Shown here: piece by piece, positions 36,105 to 47,230 of the stretch | How positions within the stretch are numbered: position 1 is the first letter of the stretch | Layout of the letters: each line of letters starts with the position of its first letter | Assembly: GCF_014805625.2 (NCBI RefSeq) | Contig: NW_023998462.1 | Location: 294,920-358,919 of the forward strand | Direction: 5' to 3' | Length of the DNA stretch: 64,000 nucleotides | From: Glossina fuscipes | Taxonomy: Eukaryota > Arthropoda > Insecta > Diptera > Glossinidae | Made by a program: the position numbers and the translations under genes | The notes under the pieces: generated by a model | Databases searched by the model: none | What the model saw: the letters and a program-made list of their open reading frames with translations, nothing else | What the model was told of the DNA's origin: nothing

Positions 36105-36180
36105 GCCTATTCTCAGATGTAGGCAATTTTTATACAAATTATTGAGAATAAGAAACGCTTACTCTCAGATGTTATCAATA
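36105..36180. repeat. AGAATAAGCG repeat cluster 3, inverted pair
   Basis: Contains tattctcagatg, then tttttatacaaattattgag and aataagaaacgcttactctc agatg, that is, the 30/34-kb phrases partly in opposite orientation around a short centre. Suggests an inverted-repeat element. Confidence 0.55.
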
Positions 36181-36529
36181 TGCGAAAATCGCACGGCAGG
36201 TCTCCAAAAATTTACTAAAACTAGTCAGAATGCTTTTAAGGGAAGATAAATGCTCTTTTTTCATACAATTAAATTAAAAATTTGCAAATTCATTTAAACC
36301 ACTTGTACGAATATATGTATGAATTAACACCAAATATTCATTTTGTTATAGGCACTTCGATAATTTTCCTAGGCTTCTGTCAGCCCATCCCACAGAAATA
36401 CTTCTCAAAACAGGCGGTTTTTTCGGATCTGGTGGTGTCGAAGTTGTACTTAAATGCAAAATATTGCATTGCAGTAGCAGTAGACGAAGTTACTGGTAAA
36501 GTAATAGGCATATGTCATTGTTATTAGAT

Positions 36530-36930
36530 GAAGTCCCTCGACTGACATTATTAGTAGAATTCGAAGTTAAGCTTTGTGAGGTCTGGGCCGAAGATGTGGT
36601 ATCTTTCAGCAGATCACGACTTCTGGAACGTCGACCCTTTCGAGCAGCTGTTTATTGATAAAATGTATTTAAATAATCGTTTGAAATAGTTTTCTGATAC
36701 AATAAATACTTTTCTAATCGACATTTTCAATTCTTCGGCCCAATCCATATCGGTATTATTTACCAGTTTTTTGATAAATTTGCTTCCTTTAACAAAGCGA
36801 AGGCACTGTTGGGTTGTTTTTGTAAAATTTCCTTTTAACAAACACTCTGAAAAATAGAATACTTGGGCAGCCCTGTAATAACAGTTCAAAAACTCCTCTA
36901 TTGTGAATGAATAAAAGAAAACTCTCATTG
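36530..36930 (-). pseudogene. Unassigned minus-strand fragment
   Basis: Minus-strand reading LNCYYRAAQVFYFSECLLKG, then GSKFIKKLVNNTDMDWAEEL, and in another frame AARKGRRSRSRDLLKDTTSS followed by a Ser/Asn-rich stretch. A frameshift near 36650 joins the helical part to the low-complexity part. Looks like a decayed fly gene; family unknown. Confidence 0.35.
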
Positions 36931-37018
36931 TGAATGTTAATAGCGATCAGCTGAAGATATAACACGCTTCTTTGCAAATAACACATATCGACATTTAATA
37001 ATGTCACCAAAGTCTTCA

Positions 37019-37098
37019 AATAAAAAAAAGCTGTTAGCTGGTATCATTGCGAATTATTTCAAATAAAAAAAAAAAGCTGTTAGCTGGTATCATTGCGA
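37019..37098. repeat. Two-copy repeat preceding the minisatellite
   Basis: The segment aaataaaaaaaagctgttag followed by ctggtatcattgcga is present twice, about 42 bases apart, directly before the 20-bp array. Confidence 0.85.
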
Positions 37099-37105
37099 CA
37101 AAAAA

Positions 37106-37603
37106 ATATAGCTTACGACACAAATAGTATAGCTTACGACAAAAAAGTATAGCTTACGAAAAAAAAGTATAGCTTACGACAAAAAAGTATAGCTTGCAAC
37201 AAAAAAGTATAGCTTACGACACAAATAGTATAGCTTACGACAAAAAAGTATAGCTTACAACCAAAATAGTATAGCTTATGACAAAAAAGTATAGTTTACG
37301 ACAAAAAAGTATAGCTTGCGACAAAAAAGTATAGCTTACGGCAAAAAAGTATAGCTTGCGACAAAAAAGTATAGCTTACGACAAAAAAGTATAGCTTACA
37401 ACAAAAATAGTATAGCTTGCGACAAAAAAGTATAGCTTACGACAAAAATAGTATAGCTTACGACAAAAAAGTATAGCTTACAACAAAAGTAGTATAGCTT
37501 ACGACAAAAAAGTATAGCTTACGATAAAAAAGTATAGCTTACGACAAAAATAGTATAGCTTACGACAAAAAAGTATAGCTTACAACAAAAATAGTATAGC
37601 TTA
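37106..37603. repeat. 20/21-bp minisatellite, about 24.5 units
   Basis: Head-to-tail units of GTATAGCTTACGACAAAAAA. I count 24 full units plus a 10-base partial one: 16 of 20 bases and 8 of 21 bases, the longer ones ending ...ATA. Common point variants are TACAAC and TTGCGAC. In the right half 20- and 21-base units tend to alternate, giving an irregular 41-base higher-order period. The unit length is not a multiple of three and stops occur in all frames, so it is noncoding. Confidence 0.97.
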
Positions 37604-37780
37604 TATGATTGATTTTTTTTATTTTGTCACCTAGGAACGTATCCCCTATAATCCCATATAAATTACCATTCCGTATTCACGGTTTCTGTATTCGCGGCAT
37701 TTTTGTGCATATGCCAAAAATATGAAACATACATTAAAATTATGTGACGTTAATATAACGTTCAAAGAAAGAGAATGAGT

Positions 37781-37870
37781 ATAAAACTCCCGCAAGGTAT
37801 TTTAATGTACGGTCCACCTGTGGGTTTGCCAGATGAGAAAGCACGCAAGGAAAACTTTCACATCAAACTT
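37781..37870 (+). pseudogene. AAA ATPase scrap with internal deletion
   Basis: Reads KLPQGILMYGPP, the approach to the Walker A loop of AAA ATPases, then jumps without the GTGKT lysine into GLPDEKARKENFHIKLQKM, which resembles the LPDEKTKRRIF-I-T-RM segment C-terminal to the AAA core in proteasomal Rpt subunits. About 200 residues between the two are absent. A stop follows at HTIE. The join suggests an internal deletion in a copied proteasome-type ATPase. Both pieces are short, so the assignment is tentative. Confidence 0.4.
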
Positions 37871-38210
37871 CAAAAAATGCACACAATTGAATGAATCACA
37901 ATTCGAATACGAATTACAGACAGTGCAGCCGCGTACAAGTCCTGAGCTGTTGCGTTTACATGCAGAAGTCTTAATAAATGTGGTGAGGCAGCAAATTCAT
38001 TTCATTTTGAGTTTTAGATTGGGGCAGTTGCAGCCTTTGCGTATAATCCGATATCGAATTCGTTTCTTTTGGGAAGTCATACATAAAAATATTGGTTAAA
38101 TGCCTATAATTTACTTCTTCTTTTTGAGTTCGCTGTGACGATTTAGATGGTTTGCTAAAAGTATTATTTGGATTTTACATTTGCTAAACGTACAGCTGGT
38201 GCTTCTTACC

Positions 38211-38311
38211 TCTTCGTATGCTGCTTTAAGTGTCTGGTTAAAGCAGAAGACTGATTAAATTTCCAAGGACATAAAGCACATTGGTTTTTCGCCAGTATGC
38301 GTTCTGCAAAG
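38211..38311 (-). pseudogene. C2H2 zinc-finger exon fragment
   Basis: Minus strand: the finger linker RTHTGEKP, then after a small deletion a full finger CALCPWKFNQSSALTRHLKQ followed by HTKR, with C-x2-C and H-x3-H spacing. It ends at a GAAGAG|GTAAGA donor (38211). DNA-binding transcription-factor type. The frame break between linker and finger marks a pseudogene. The parent gene cannot be told from one finger. Confidence 0.7.
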
Positions 38312-39225
38312 TAAAGTGTAGAAGCATATCCATATGTAAAAAACACGTGAATGTATGTTTAAATACTTTCTTAATATCCTAATTAAGACTACATGATCAG
38401 ATTCAACTTAAAAGGGAGCGAAAAATTTTACCTCAAAATTTAATTTCTTTGCTCCTGTCTGGTTCTGTTAGAATATCATCTAAATTGGTTCATTGGCCCT
38501 GATAGATTTACTTTCCCCTTCGATTACGACGCCAAGCAAACAAAAAAATGTGTTATATCAAATAATAACTTTTCTTTCTTTGCTTGAAAATAAAATGACG
38601 AAAAAGAGAACACAAGCTTTGTTTTCCCATTTAACATAAAAATCCCCGGAAAGCAGAACTTATAAAATAGCTACCTACGGCTGGTAATTTTCTATAATAT
38701 TGAAAAAAAAATTGTCGAATTGAATAAGACCTGTTTGTCTCCTAATAAAGCATAGATGTTAATATTTTTGCTAGGAATTTACGAAATTTTTCCTATGGAC
38801 CACGCAATTAAAGAATTCAATGATGTCTGCAAGCTAAAAATTTTTATTATGCATAAAAAAAAATTCGCTAACGGTCTCCTATTACTTGCAATACGTGCAG
38901 AATTAAATTTTATCTCATGCGTTTACACTCTTTAATATCACCCAATGAACAACTTATGTATTCCATCGGTCTGTACCGGGCTACCGGAAAGTAATTTTGT
39001 CAACTAATATAGCTGAAAGGAATTGCATAAATATATTTTATATCTGGGACGGTTGTAGAATTTTCAATGCAAGTGAAAATATAAAAATATGATTGATATA
39101 AGATGAATAAAATAAATATGTGGTGAATAAACCATGTTTGAGTATAAAACAGTGTTTAGAGCAAATCATTTTTATAATAAAACAAATAAAAATATTGTAG
39201 TTGTGGTAGCCTAGACCACCTGACC
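38312..39225. other. AT-rich spacer
   Basis: No coding sequence recognised. Confidence 0.3.
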
Positions 39226-39229
39226 ACCC

Positions 39230-39510
39230 TGACGTTATCCGAATTTTGAAAATAAGGTGTTAAGGTGTGATCGAAAAAGTTGGTCCTAACTGAACCATTT
39301 TCAAAAAGTATTATTGTACCAAATTTTATCAAAATGACTCAAATGTCGCGGCCTGTAGGTTTAACACGAGACCACGACAAGAGGCAGACTGACAAGCTTA
39401 GATCGGTATAATAGAAGGTGAGTCTATATAAAGTCGTTTTAGTTGTTGCTTACATCCGTACAATCTTAATATATCCTTGTGTCGCAAGTGGTGTAGAGTA
39501 TATAAAAATA
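39230..39510. repeat. Dispersed noncoding repeat
   Basis: Contains gaccacgacaagaggcagac, agatcggtataatagaaggt and a TATATCCTTGTGTCGCAAGTGG end, close in style to the TATACCTTGTGCCAC start at 10.02 kb and the TGCATACCTTCGCACAAGG at 21.3 kb. Confidence 0.45.
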
Positions 39511-40660
39511 GTAACTTAAAATGGTGAATGAAATCCATAGATCATAATGAAAGTTAGTCAATGGATGCAGCTAAGGCTTTCTCTAGTAGTTATAATATGT
39601 AATACTGTGATTAAAAGTTTCACATTAACTTATGCTTAAAAGGTTCGATTTTATAAACTAATTTATGAAACCAATTTATGCCGCTTGGCTGCTACAAATA
39701 TCCCGTAATACACATTTTCTATTCACCTCATAGCCAAGTATATTTTATAAAATATATTTAATCAAATTCAAACGAATAATTAGTTTTCTACTTGTGCAAA
39801 AACGGAAAAAATCGGCCATGCTCTGTAAATATGTCGGGATACTTTATATTACATTATGTAAAAGTAACGGAAGCCATTTTTTGAATTCAAAAACGTCTCG
39901 ATATCTTTTTTCATTTAAATTAGTTTTGCATTTTATTTAATTAATGACATTTGGATGTATTTTATATATGTACTATTATACTATTTTATATTACATTATA
40001 TAAATTACATACAGGTAGTTTGAATAAATTTGAAATCCTTTATTTAATTGTATGAAAAAACAGTAACTTTTTTACATATAATTTTTGCTTAAATAAAATT
40101 GAAATAGCAAGGTTATGCTTGTATAATAACAAAAAACGAGTATAATCTCTTTTTTTTGCCATTTTTACCAAAAGATTTCAGATTACTTCCTTTTTTGTAG
40201 CACGCAATAAAATATTGTATACCATTTATTTATTGAAATACTTTTGGGCATATGTGCCCTGCCGCCAATAATAGGAGCTCCTGATTGCTTCGTATTAAAG
40301 TTGCAATAGGCACGATAAAACTCTATGACCGATTTCGATTTATCTATAAATTCATTGATATTTCGCCAGCGTGTATAGCCTTTATCAATAAGTTCTTGAA
40401 CAGATGTCGGTACTCTTGAGAAATGACTTTTTTTTTGTTTTTATGAAATTTTTCTGAATGTACAATTTTCAAATTTTACACAGCAAATTTTTAAAAAGCT
40501 AAAGCATAAAATAAAAATAATTTCACAAATATATGACTTTTTTTCATCAAAACAATTTTTTCCTCTTATTTCTTAGAAAATAACAATTTTTGTGCAGTCT
40601 TTTCGAGCAGATCAAAACTTACAAATGGACATCGCGAAAATAAACAATAACAATGCAAAT
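39511..40660. other. AT-rich spacer
   Basis: No supported gene. Homopolymer T tracts near 40430-40560. Confidence 0.3.
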
Positions 40661-40663
40661 TGC

Positions 40664-40920
40664 CGTTAAGTAACGGTTTTTGTTCTTGTTCCTTTTCATT
40701 AGTGATGTTCAGCTACAAAAGTGTTATAGCGTTCTTTGCATTAAATTTTTACGTTCTTTGTATGCTTTGTATACCGTGACAAAGCTTTTACATAAGAAAC
40801 TAATCATAATAGAGAAAGGAAAATACATTGAAATCACAACGCATTTGCAATAGAAAAAATCAGCTTTTTTATATTGGAAAACGGCGTTTGTAGATTACGT
40901 AGTCTACAAATTTTTCAACA
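40664..40920. repeat. Dispersed repeat X, copy 1
   Basis: Shares about 230 alignable bases with 49097-49249: tgttccttttcattagt, gttatagcgtt, aaatttttacg, caacgcatttgcaatag, and atattggaaaacggcgtttg. Here it runs through an 8-base palindromic stem (TTTGTAGA...TCTACAAA, 40888-40911); the other copy is cut at that point by LINE copy B. Confidence 0.75.
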
Positions 40921-41083
40921 AAAAGAAAAATTTGCAAAATCTGTTTACTAATTCTTGGTGCCTTAGAGCCCAAATTTTATATCGATATTTACTAAAAAGT
41001 TACTGTCCTACACGTGTAAAGAATTTATTCTTTCGTTCAATGATTGGTTGATTTTATTATCATATGAAAGCAAAATTGGAATA

Positions 41084-41215
41084 TTTTTACGTTCAAGTGA
41101 AAAAAGTGAAAGACGATTTACGGAAAACCAGGTGACGTCTGCAGCAGCTGGACAAAGGATTGTCTTCCCACACGAAATCTTGCGCACACCTGTTTAATCA
41201 AACCAGTATTATTAG
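41084..41215 (+). mobile_element. P-like transposase fragment (MADF-like piece)
   Basis: Reads KKVKDDLRKTR, then RLQQLDKGLSSHTKSCAHLF, homologous to KKVKSALQAIRKRLELLNKG and following at 23.34-23.42 kb in the same orientation. Confidence 0.65.
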
Positions 41216-41463
41216 GTTCATTACATAATAGGGTTTTAATAATTTCAGTCAACAGTTTTGCATTAGAGTTAAGAAGACGAGAGCATTGTAAATAAAAGAG
41301 TCTTGTAGTAGAGACCTGCAAATGCATTCCTCTTAAAAAGAATAATCACGATCTAGCGAAACGAACAGTATCCGAGAAAAGCGAACTTCGTAACAATTTG
41401 TATAGTTTTAAATAAAAATTTTAAGCTGAATGAATCTGCAATCTGCACCATCAAGTGTCAGCT

Positions 41464-41508
41464 AAAAAAGTGAAAGACGTTTTACGGAAAACCAGGTGGC
41501 GTCTGCAA
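41464..41508 (+). mobile_element. Second short copy of the same transposase piece
   Basis: About 45 bases (aaaaaagtgaaagacgtttt and on) nearly identical to 41098-41143, about 365 bases away. Probably a local duplication of the fragment. Confidence 0.6.
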
Positions 41509-41867
41509 ATTATTAGTATCTAATGTTTCTTTATTTTTTTAATAAATCTATGTTTCCTTATAAAATTTCTTAATTTCTTCAATTTTACCAATTTTTAGCC
41601 TAAAATTAGACAGCCATAATTTTTAAACAAAGCTCCCGCTAAATTCCCTGTTAAAAGGCGAAACACAGAGTTTCTTGTAAAAAATAGTCAAAAAATAGCA
41701 GCTCTGTTAAATAGTTAAATGCCCAGCTTAACAACTTTTCTGTTAAATGTCCAAAAAGTAGTCCTGACAGAATCAATTCTATGTTTGCCTTGCTAACGTT
41801 CCGTTATCATAACTAGTTTTCTAGTTTGGACAAATAACGTTGCCAGGTAATAAAAAATATAAAATTG

Positions 41868-42350
41868 GGGTACTTTTGCCGACGGCTTTACAATTAACAT
41901 AATGTATTACGTTCTTTCTGTAAATAGCATAGAGTATTACGTTCGCTCAGTTAGCAGAGTCGCCTTTCTTGCCTACCTTTAGGTGTAAATTAATGTAAAT
42001 TAATTTAAAGTTAAAAAAGTAAAGAAAAACCGCAATTTTATAAACGGCTTGTATATAAACAATTTATTTATTTTCACTTTATTTTATTTATTTGTATGCT
42101 TTATTCACTACTTATTCACTACTACTGTCGTTTTTGTTGTTAAATTGCCAATTTGTTTTTTTGTTTGTATAGAGTTTCAACAGATGTTTTTTATTTGTTT
42201 GTTTGTATAGAATTTCAATAGATGTTTTTTATTAATTAGCAGAGAATTTGGAACAAATTGGGGATTTTTGCCAACAGCTTTACAATTAGCAAAGAGTTTT
42301 ACGTTCTTTCTGTAAATTGGCATAGAGTATTACGTTTTTTCTGTAAGTAG
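41868..42350. repeat. Local duplications around 41.9 and 42.3 kb
   Basis: A segment of about 90 bases (gccgacggctttacaatta, tacgttctttctgtaaatag, catagagtattacgtt) at 41876-41948 is repeated at 42268-42340. Between them a 37-base unit (gtttgtatagagtttcaaca...) is tandemly duplicated at 42158-42232. Related phrases flank LINE copy B at 48.77-49.09 kb. Confidence 0.65.
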
Positions 42351-42716
42351 GAAAAAATTTAGCTACTGTTTTGTTTAATTTGATAATAAAAAAAAATTAT
42401 GGCGGTCTACTTTTAGGCTAACTTGTACAATTAAATAACTTTAATTCGCGTATTTTCCAAAACACTAGAGGATATGATAGAAGAGCAGAAGCGACCAAGT
42501 GAATGAAAAAGGATCGGAAGCAATCAGAAAACCATTAAAAAGAATAACAATTTCTTTTATATATATTTTTATAGATATTAATAAAGCTATTTTAAATATA
42601 TAATAAGGCTATTAACGCCATGCTTTGTTCACAATAATTCTTTTTACTAGGTATGAACTAGTAACATGCTTGTGACTTATTATTAACCTTACTTTAGCTC
42701 TAATTTTAATTTCTTT

Positions 42717-43184
42717 CTAGCCTTAAATAAAAAAAGATGCAAGGCTTTCAATGATATCATAAAAGGTAGCCAGATTGCTTGCTAAAAGCCCATACATATC
42801 AGTACGATAGTTTGAGCCAAAGACCACCAAAGTACTCGTGAATTAGTACTTTCACTGATATGACGGAATCTCTCCTCCCGATAGCGTTGACAGTTTTGTT
42901 ATTTGTTCGACTTGGTCAAGCAATTGGCGAATACGTAATTGTAACTCGTTAAGTTTTTCCCTTTGCGCCACACTGGCATAATCGATAGCATGCTCACCAA
43001 CTTGCATATCTAAATGAACACGCAACTGGGCGCCACTAAACCATGCTGTACTATTCGAATACATGCAAATTACATTCTCGCCGGGGGTATGAGACGTAAA
43101 AGAAATACCCTCCGAGCTGTAGACTCGCGATAATATTATTTTGTCATCGCTGTCCCTAACTTGAACATACAGAGGTTGCCACTT
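42717..43184 (-). pseudogene. p24/TMED (eclair-type) cargo receptor pseudogene
   Basis: p24 proteins cycle between ER and Golgi and sort cargo into COPII/COPI vesicles. Read on the minus strand: [20 protein letters not shown] and [18 protein letters not shown] of the GOLD domain; [20 protein letters not shown]; the coiled-coil [20 protein letters not shown]; then after a small deletion that shifts frame, [20 protein letters not shown] and the transmembrane start [13 protein letters not shown]. The next codon, Trp in the family, is a TAG stop, and the cytoplasmic tail is unrecognisable. The GOLD part is cleanly open. The signal peptide and first GOLD strands are missing, likely in an upstream exon. 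Fly eclair is the closest family by memory. Confidence 0.82.
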
Positions 43185-43189
43185 TCAGA

Positions 43190-44310
43190 TGTATCGGCAG
43201 ACTAATGCTTAAGATGAACTGCACCAGGGAACCCTAATATAGGTGAATTAGAGTTGGGTCTTTAAAGGAATTTTCGTCATTTTATACAGAGTTTAGTTTA
43301 GTAGAGTTTATTTTACTTTGATTGAGTTTTCAGTCGGCAAAGGATTTACCTCTAGGCGGCGGCCTCATCTTTTTCGCTTTTCTTACGTCTTCTTGGTCGT
43401 CTCACTGTTACGCGAACAGGAAACATCCATTAAGTAATTGGTCTTCAACCTACGGGTCGTAATTATTGGAACATTCTGATGATATTTAGTACGAAGGGGT
43501 GTTAAAACCACGGGCAACTAGGGCTGACGGGTAAAAATAGCAATAGGAAAATAGCTAAATCGATTCATCCATACCAGATGATCAGCGATAAGTACGCTTA
43601 TGAAGTCTTATATCGGAATTGGCTGCTGAAAGGCTACAGCCTAAGACTTGCATTTCTTTTCAATGTATTGCAACACTTCAATTATTCACTCTACAAAAAT
43701 CGCTTATGTTCAAGCTTTTTTTTGGTTTCTTTTTTTTTTTGAAATTTTATGAAAGTGACGAGTTTCTGTTTTTAAAAGAATTTTTACTAGGAATCTATTA
43801 ATGCTTTGTATGTTAAGGTAGGTTTTTATAAAAATTAAAAAAAAAACTAATGTGACAAACATGTATTAATCTTTTTAAAATTTGTATATGATTCTAATCT
43901 ATTAAATAATTATATTACTGTACTAAGTGACTGTTCGTTTTAATTTTACTTTCAATTGCAACGCATTCATTTTTATATAAATTATATATCAAATTGAGAG
44001 CATAGCTCTTCAAAAATGATGCAAGACTTTCTAAACTCTTTAACTGAGTCATGGCAACTCTACAGAGAAAATAACACTTAAAAAGGCTGACTGTTAAAAA
44101 CTTTTCGCTATTATCTTACTTCGAATTTCTTATGCTCTTTACGTTTTCCGTCATATCCAAGAGTATATTGTCTTCCGCTGGTGCAGGATAAATTTCGAGA
44201 TATTTATAGCATGGCCCAGTACTTTCAAAGGCAAGAGTTCCTTATCGACTAGGAAAAAAGAAAAATCCTGGGTATAATTACCTTTTCAGTAGAATGTATC
44301 TCTGTGTTAT
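43190..44310. other. Spacer, no supported gene
   Basis: Nothing recognised. Open stretch 43619-43801 is Phe-rich AT-type sequence. Confidence 0.3.
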
Positions 44311-44317
44311 CACCCAT

Positions 44318-44547
44318 AATCTATTAGCCTATTGCCTTTTGGAACGACTAACCTTTTGGACATTCTAAAATCAGCTTCAGAACCAAATATCAAATCTATA
44401 TATTACTTTTTTAATACTAATAAGCTCATCATCTCATGTACATTTAATTAAATTAGAGCCGATAGCCTGTGTTGCTTGGGCTCAATGTCTTTTCTTTAGT
44501 CTAAGAATTTATTTCATTAGTCTAAAATTATAATAATAATAATAATA
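44318..44547 (+). mobile_element. 3' end of I-clade LINE with (TAA)n tail
   Basis: Matches, in plus orientation, the last part of the RNase H ORF and the 3' UTR of the copy at 53.6 kb: TTTGGAACGA, ACATTCTA(A/C)AATCAGCTTCAG, TATTACTTTTTTAATACTA, GAGCCGATAGCCTGTGTTGC, and TTCATTAGTCTAAAATTA followed by TAA repeats. Confidence 0.8.
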
Positions 44548-44549
44548 TT

Positions 44550-45405
44550 TACACGACCATCCCTTTCCTGCAAACCCCAAACCGATAAAAAGATGACTTA
44601 AAGAACCTGGCCAATAATGGCGCTGATTATGAATTGCTACTAGTTTTAATTTTTACTAGTTTTTTCAATTTTTCCACCTTTCAACCACAATGCAATTTTA
44701 TAATAAATTAGAATTTAGAATAAATTGATAAGAACCCACGTAAAAATCATGATTTTCGGTATAATTTGGATTTTTTACATTACTGGTTGTCCACTTCATT
44801 TTAAATGAAAATAATCAGTGACCTGAGATTAACTTTTGTTTTTGAGATATGGAATGAGCGCAGACATATGTGGCTTATATATCCACAGAAAGTATATCAA
44901 ATTGTTCACAACATAAATGTGGTACAACAATAAAAAGATAAACATATTTTGCTGATGTCGTGCTGCCAAGTTCGCATTTCTCCAAAACCCAAAGCAATTC
45001 CTCTAGAAACAGCTGATGAAAAAAATAAACAAAAAGAAAAAATCTCACGGATTTCCACACCACCTTAGAGGTACCGTGTGCGTGTGTTGCCAATTATTTC
45101 GAATGGCTGTCTCCCCAGTAGGCCTACACCATTATAGACTTAATTAGAAATTACAATAGTATTTACAATAACATTTACAAAATAATTAAAAAGTAGCTTG
45201 CTGCGCGGCTGTTGTTAACATCTTCATCTGCAAAAGAAAAATAATGTAGTTACAAAATTTTATATATTAAGTTGATTGCGAATTTACCATTTGGCGTACG
45301 GCAGTCTTATATTGTACTGAAGCAGTAGTGCGGACATATGCCTTGGTGGCTTATGGGAGATTGGCGACGGTGCGTCGTCTTTTGTTTATCTGCAAAGAAA
45401 AATTA
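44550..45405. other. Spacer
   Basis: A minus-strand open stretch at 44875-45093 has no recognisable motif. Otherwise AT-rich without features. Confidence 0.3.
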
Positions 45406-45413
45406 GAATATAA

Positions 45414-46092
45414 TTAGTGACGAATCAACATTTTTATGCTAAATTTGAATTGCTTGTGTGAAGACACGTTCTTGTCAATGGACTCTCTGCAGTTTTTCGT
45501 TTTTAGCAGCATAGTCAGTAACGCATGACCCATCTGATTTAAAGAAATCGATACCACTGTATCTTGTAAGCGTTTCCCTATATTTGTCTCGAGCATATAC
45601 TTGCGCATCACAGCATAAAAAATTTTATATGCAGCGTCGAATGCATCGTTTACTGCTGGTTTTGGGAATGCCGGCTTGATGTGTTTGTTGGTTAGGATGA
45701 TGGTGTCTATGGGGTTTTTCATCATCTTCTCACCCATCACCTCTTTGCAGAAGTCGCGCTCCTCCTCCGTCATGTCGTCTAGGCAGTGACTGCAATTTAG
45801 CTGGTCACGAATATATTGACCTAATCCAGAGGCCGTGTACAATCTGAGAAATCTTATTTCGTGGTATTTAAGTTCATTTTTTTGGGTTTACGCTTAAAAT
45901 AAGGTTGAAAGCCGTCGCCTAGCTTTTCATGCCGAAGACAAGCATTGTTTTGTACGGGTAGGTTTCCTTCTGCTTGTCGTCGGCGTATTGGCATCCTATT
46001 AGCGTATCAGTCCTCCGCGAAAACACTGCCAGATTGTTTGTGAAAACTTCGTCGAAAGTTATTTGCACTTTGTTAAAATAGCGAAATTCCGG
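45414..46092 (-). mobile_element. P-superfamily-like transposase copy 2
   Basis: Minus strand. The upstream part reads NKVQITFDEVFTNNLAVFSR, then TLIGCQYADDKQKETYPYKT and MLVFGM, resembling the FDE(V/M) block that opens the RNase H-like core of P-type transposases, with a likely catalytic Asp. After a break and an apparent internal deletion comes a clean 142-codon frame (45842-45414): SGLGQYIRDQLNCSHCLDDM, HIKPAFPKPAVNDAFDAAYK, then ETNIGKRLQDTVVSISLNQM. The C-terminal part aligns with copy 1 (24.55-24.78 kb), including the paired cysteines N-C-x2-C-L, KPAFPK, AF...FY and IG(K/R)R(L/I)Q-TVV. Family name is inference; homology between the two copies is direct. Confidence 0.65.
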
Positions 46093-46099
46093 ATCGAAA

Positions 46100-46500
46100 G
46101 TATATAAAATGTGAAAAAACTCGGTATTTCCAAAAATGTTATATTAACTGGTTAAAAACATGATGCTTTATTGTGTATTTTCTCTTTCAATTGCGTTAAT
46201 TAAAATTTCTGCGAGGGATATTTGCATATTTTTAGTTAATAATGTGGGGTTTGTAATTTGGAAAAATTATTTTTACATCTGTTGCGGAGAAATACCTCAA
46301 CGGCTTCTCCAATCGTCCTTACCTTCGACATTTATATTCCTCACCTGAATAAAAATCCTAATATCTTTAGAGGTTATAATTGAATTTTCTTTTATTAATT
46401 AAGTTATGACACCAACTAAAACACGTAATTTGAAAAAAAAAGAAAGGGGTTTACTTGCCCACAAAGAACCTAGCCTAGCAACTAAGAATGAATATTTAAA
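46100..46500. other. Spacer
   Basis: AT-rich, no supported gene. Confidence 0.3.
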
Positions 46501-47230
46501 TGCCTATATTTGACTAAAATTATCGATCGTTCGGACGGAACCGACTGTCTTCAAAGATCGCAGACTTTGTTAGAAAGCTGCCTTTGTAAAGTCCAACGTG
46601 TTGTGAGGCCAGAGCTTCTGAGCCCTGCCGCAGTGGACGTGGGCTTATCCCGGCTGGTTCCGGCGCCCGTTCCGCGCAAAAGATCTTATTAGCGAGACTG
46701 CGGTCCTTAGAACTGTGTACTCCTTGGAAACGTCTGATCCACAGTTCTCGTCTTCCACAGGCATTCCTAAATATGGATCTCCTACATGAGACGACTAGTT
46801 TTCTTAGGACTACCTTTGTAATCTCTGCTGGGCTTCTTCTTTTTGAGGACAGCTTCCTAGGCAGACTTCGTTTACGTTCGAACAGAGTGCGCTTCTAGCT
46901 AAATATCCCCCGCGCAGTTGTGCAAATACGGAAATGCGTTCATGTTTTCAGAAACTATAAAACAAAACAATTCCGAGTTTGTACATTTGAGGTCTCGGTA
47001 AGCTTGGCATGACACCGCCCCAGGCCTAATGTGTTACTGGTTCAACAGTGAGACCTCTGTGGACATATGCCAGCACGAGATAGAGGAACACAAGAGCGAG
47101 AGTAAGATCTAACACCTCTTTCCTTAATACGTTCCTAAATGTGGGTTCGTCGGGAGAAGGTTGTATTATATCGAATAAGCAAGACGGCTGTGGACAGCAT
47201 GCCATAAGCATATCTATTTCTAGAATTCCA
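46500..47230 (-). mobile_element. LINE endonuclease fragment in GC-richer island
   Basis: On the minus strand at 47211-47100 the reading DEPTFRNVLRKEVLDLTL matches the EPTF-x-N...EVLD(L/I)T block near the C-terminus of R1/LOA/Jockey-type LINE endonucleases. The rest of the island (46500-47000) is richer in G+C than its surroundings, full of stops, and has a second possible echo of the block at about 46750-46790. Probably a decayed LINE. Confidence 0.5.
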
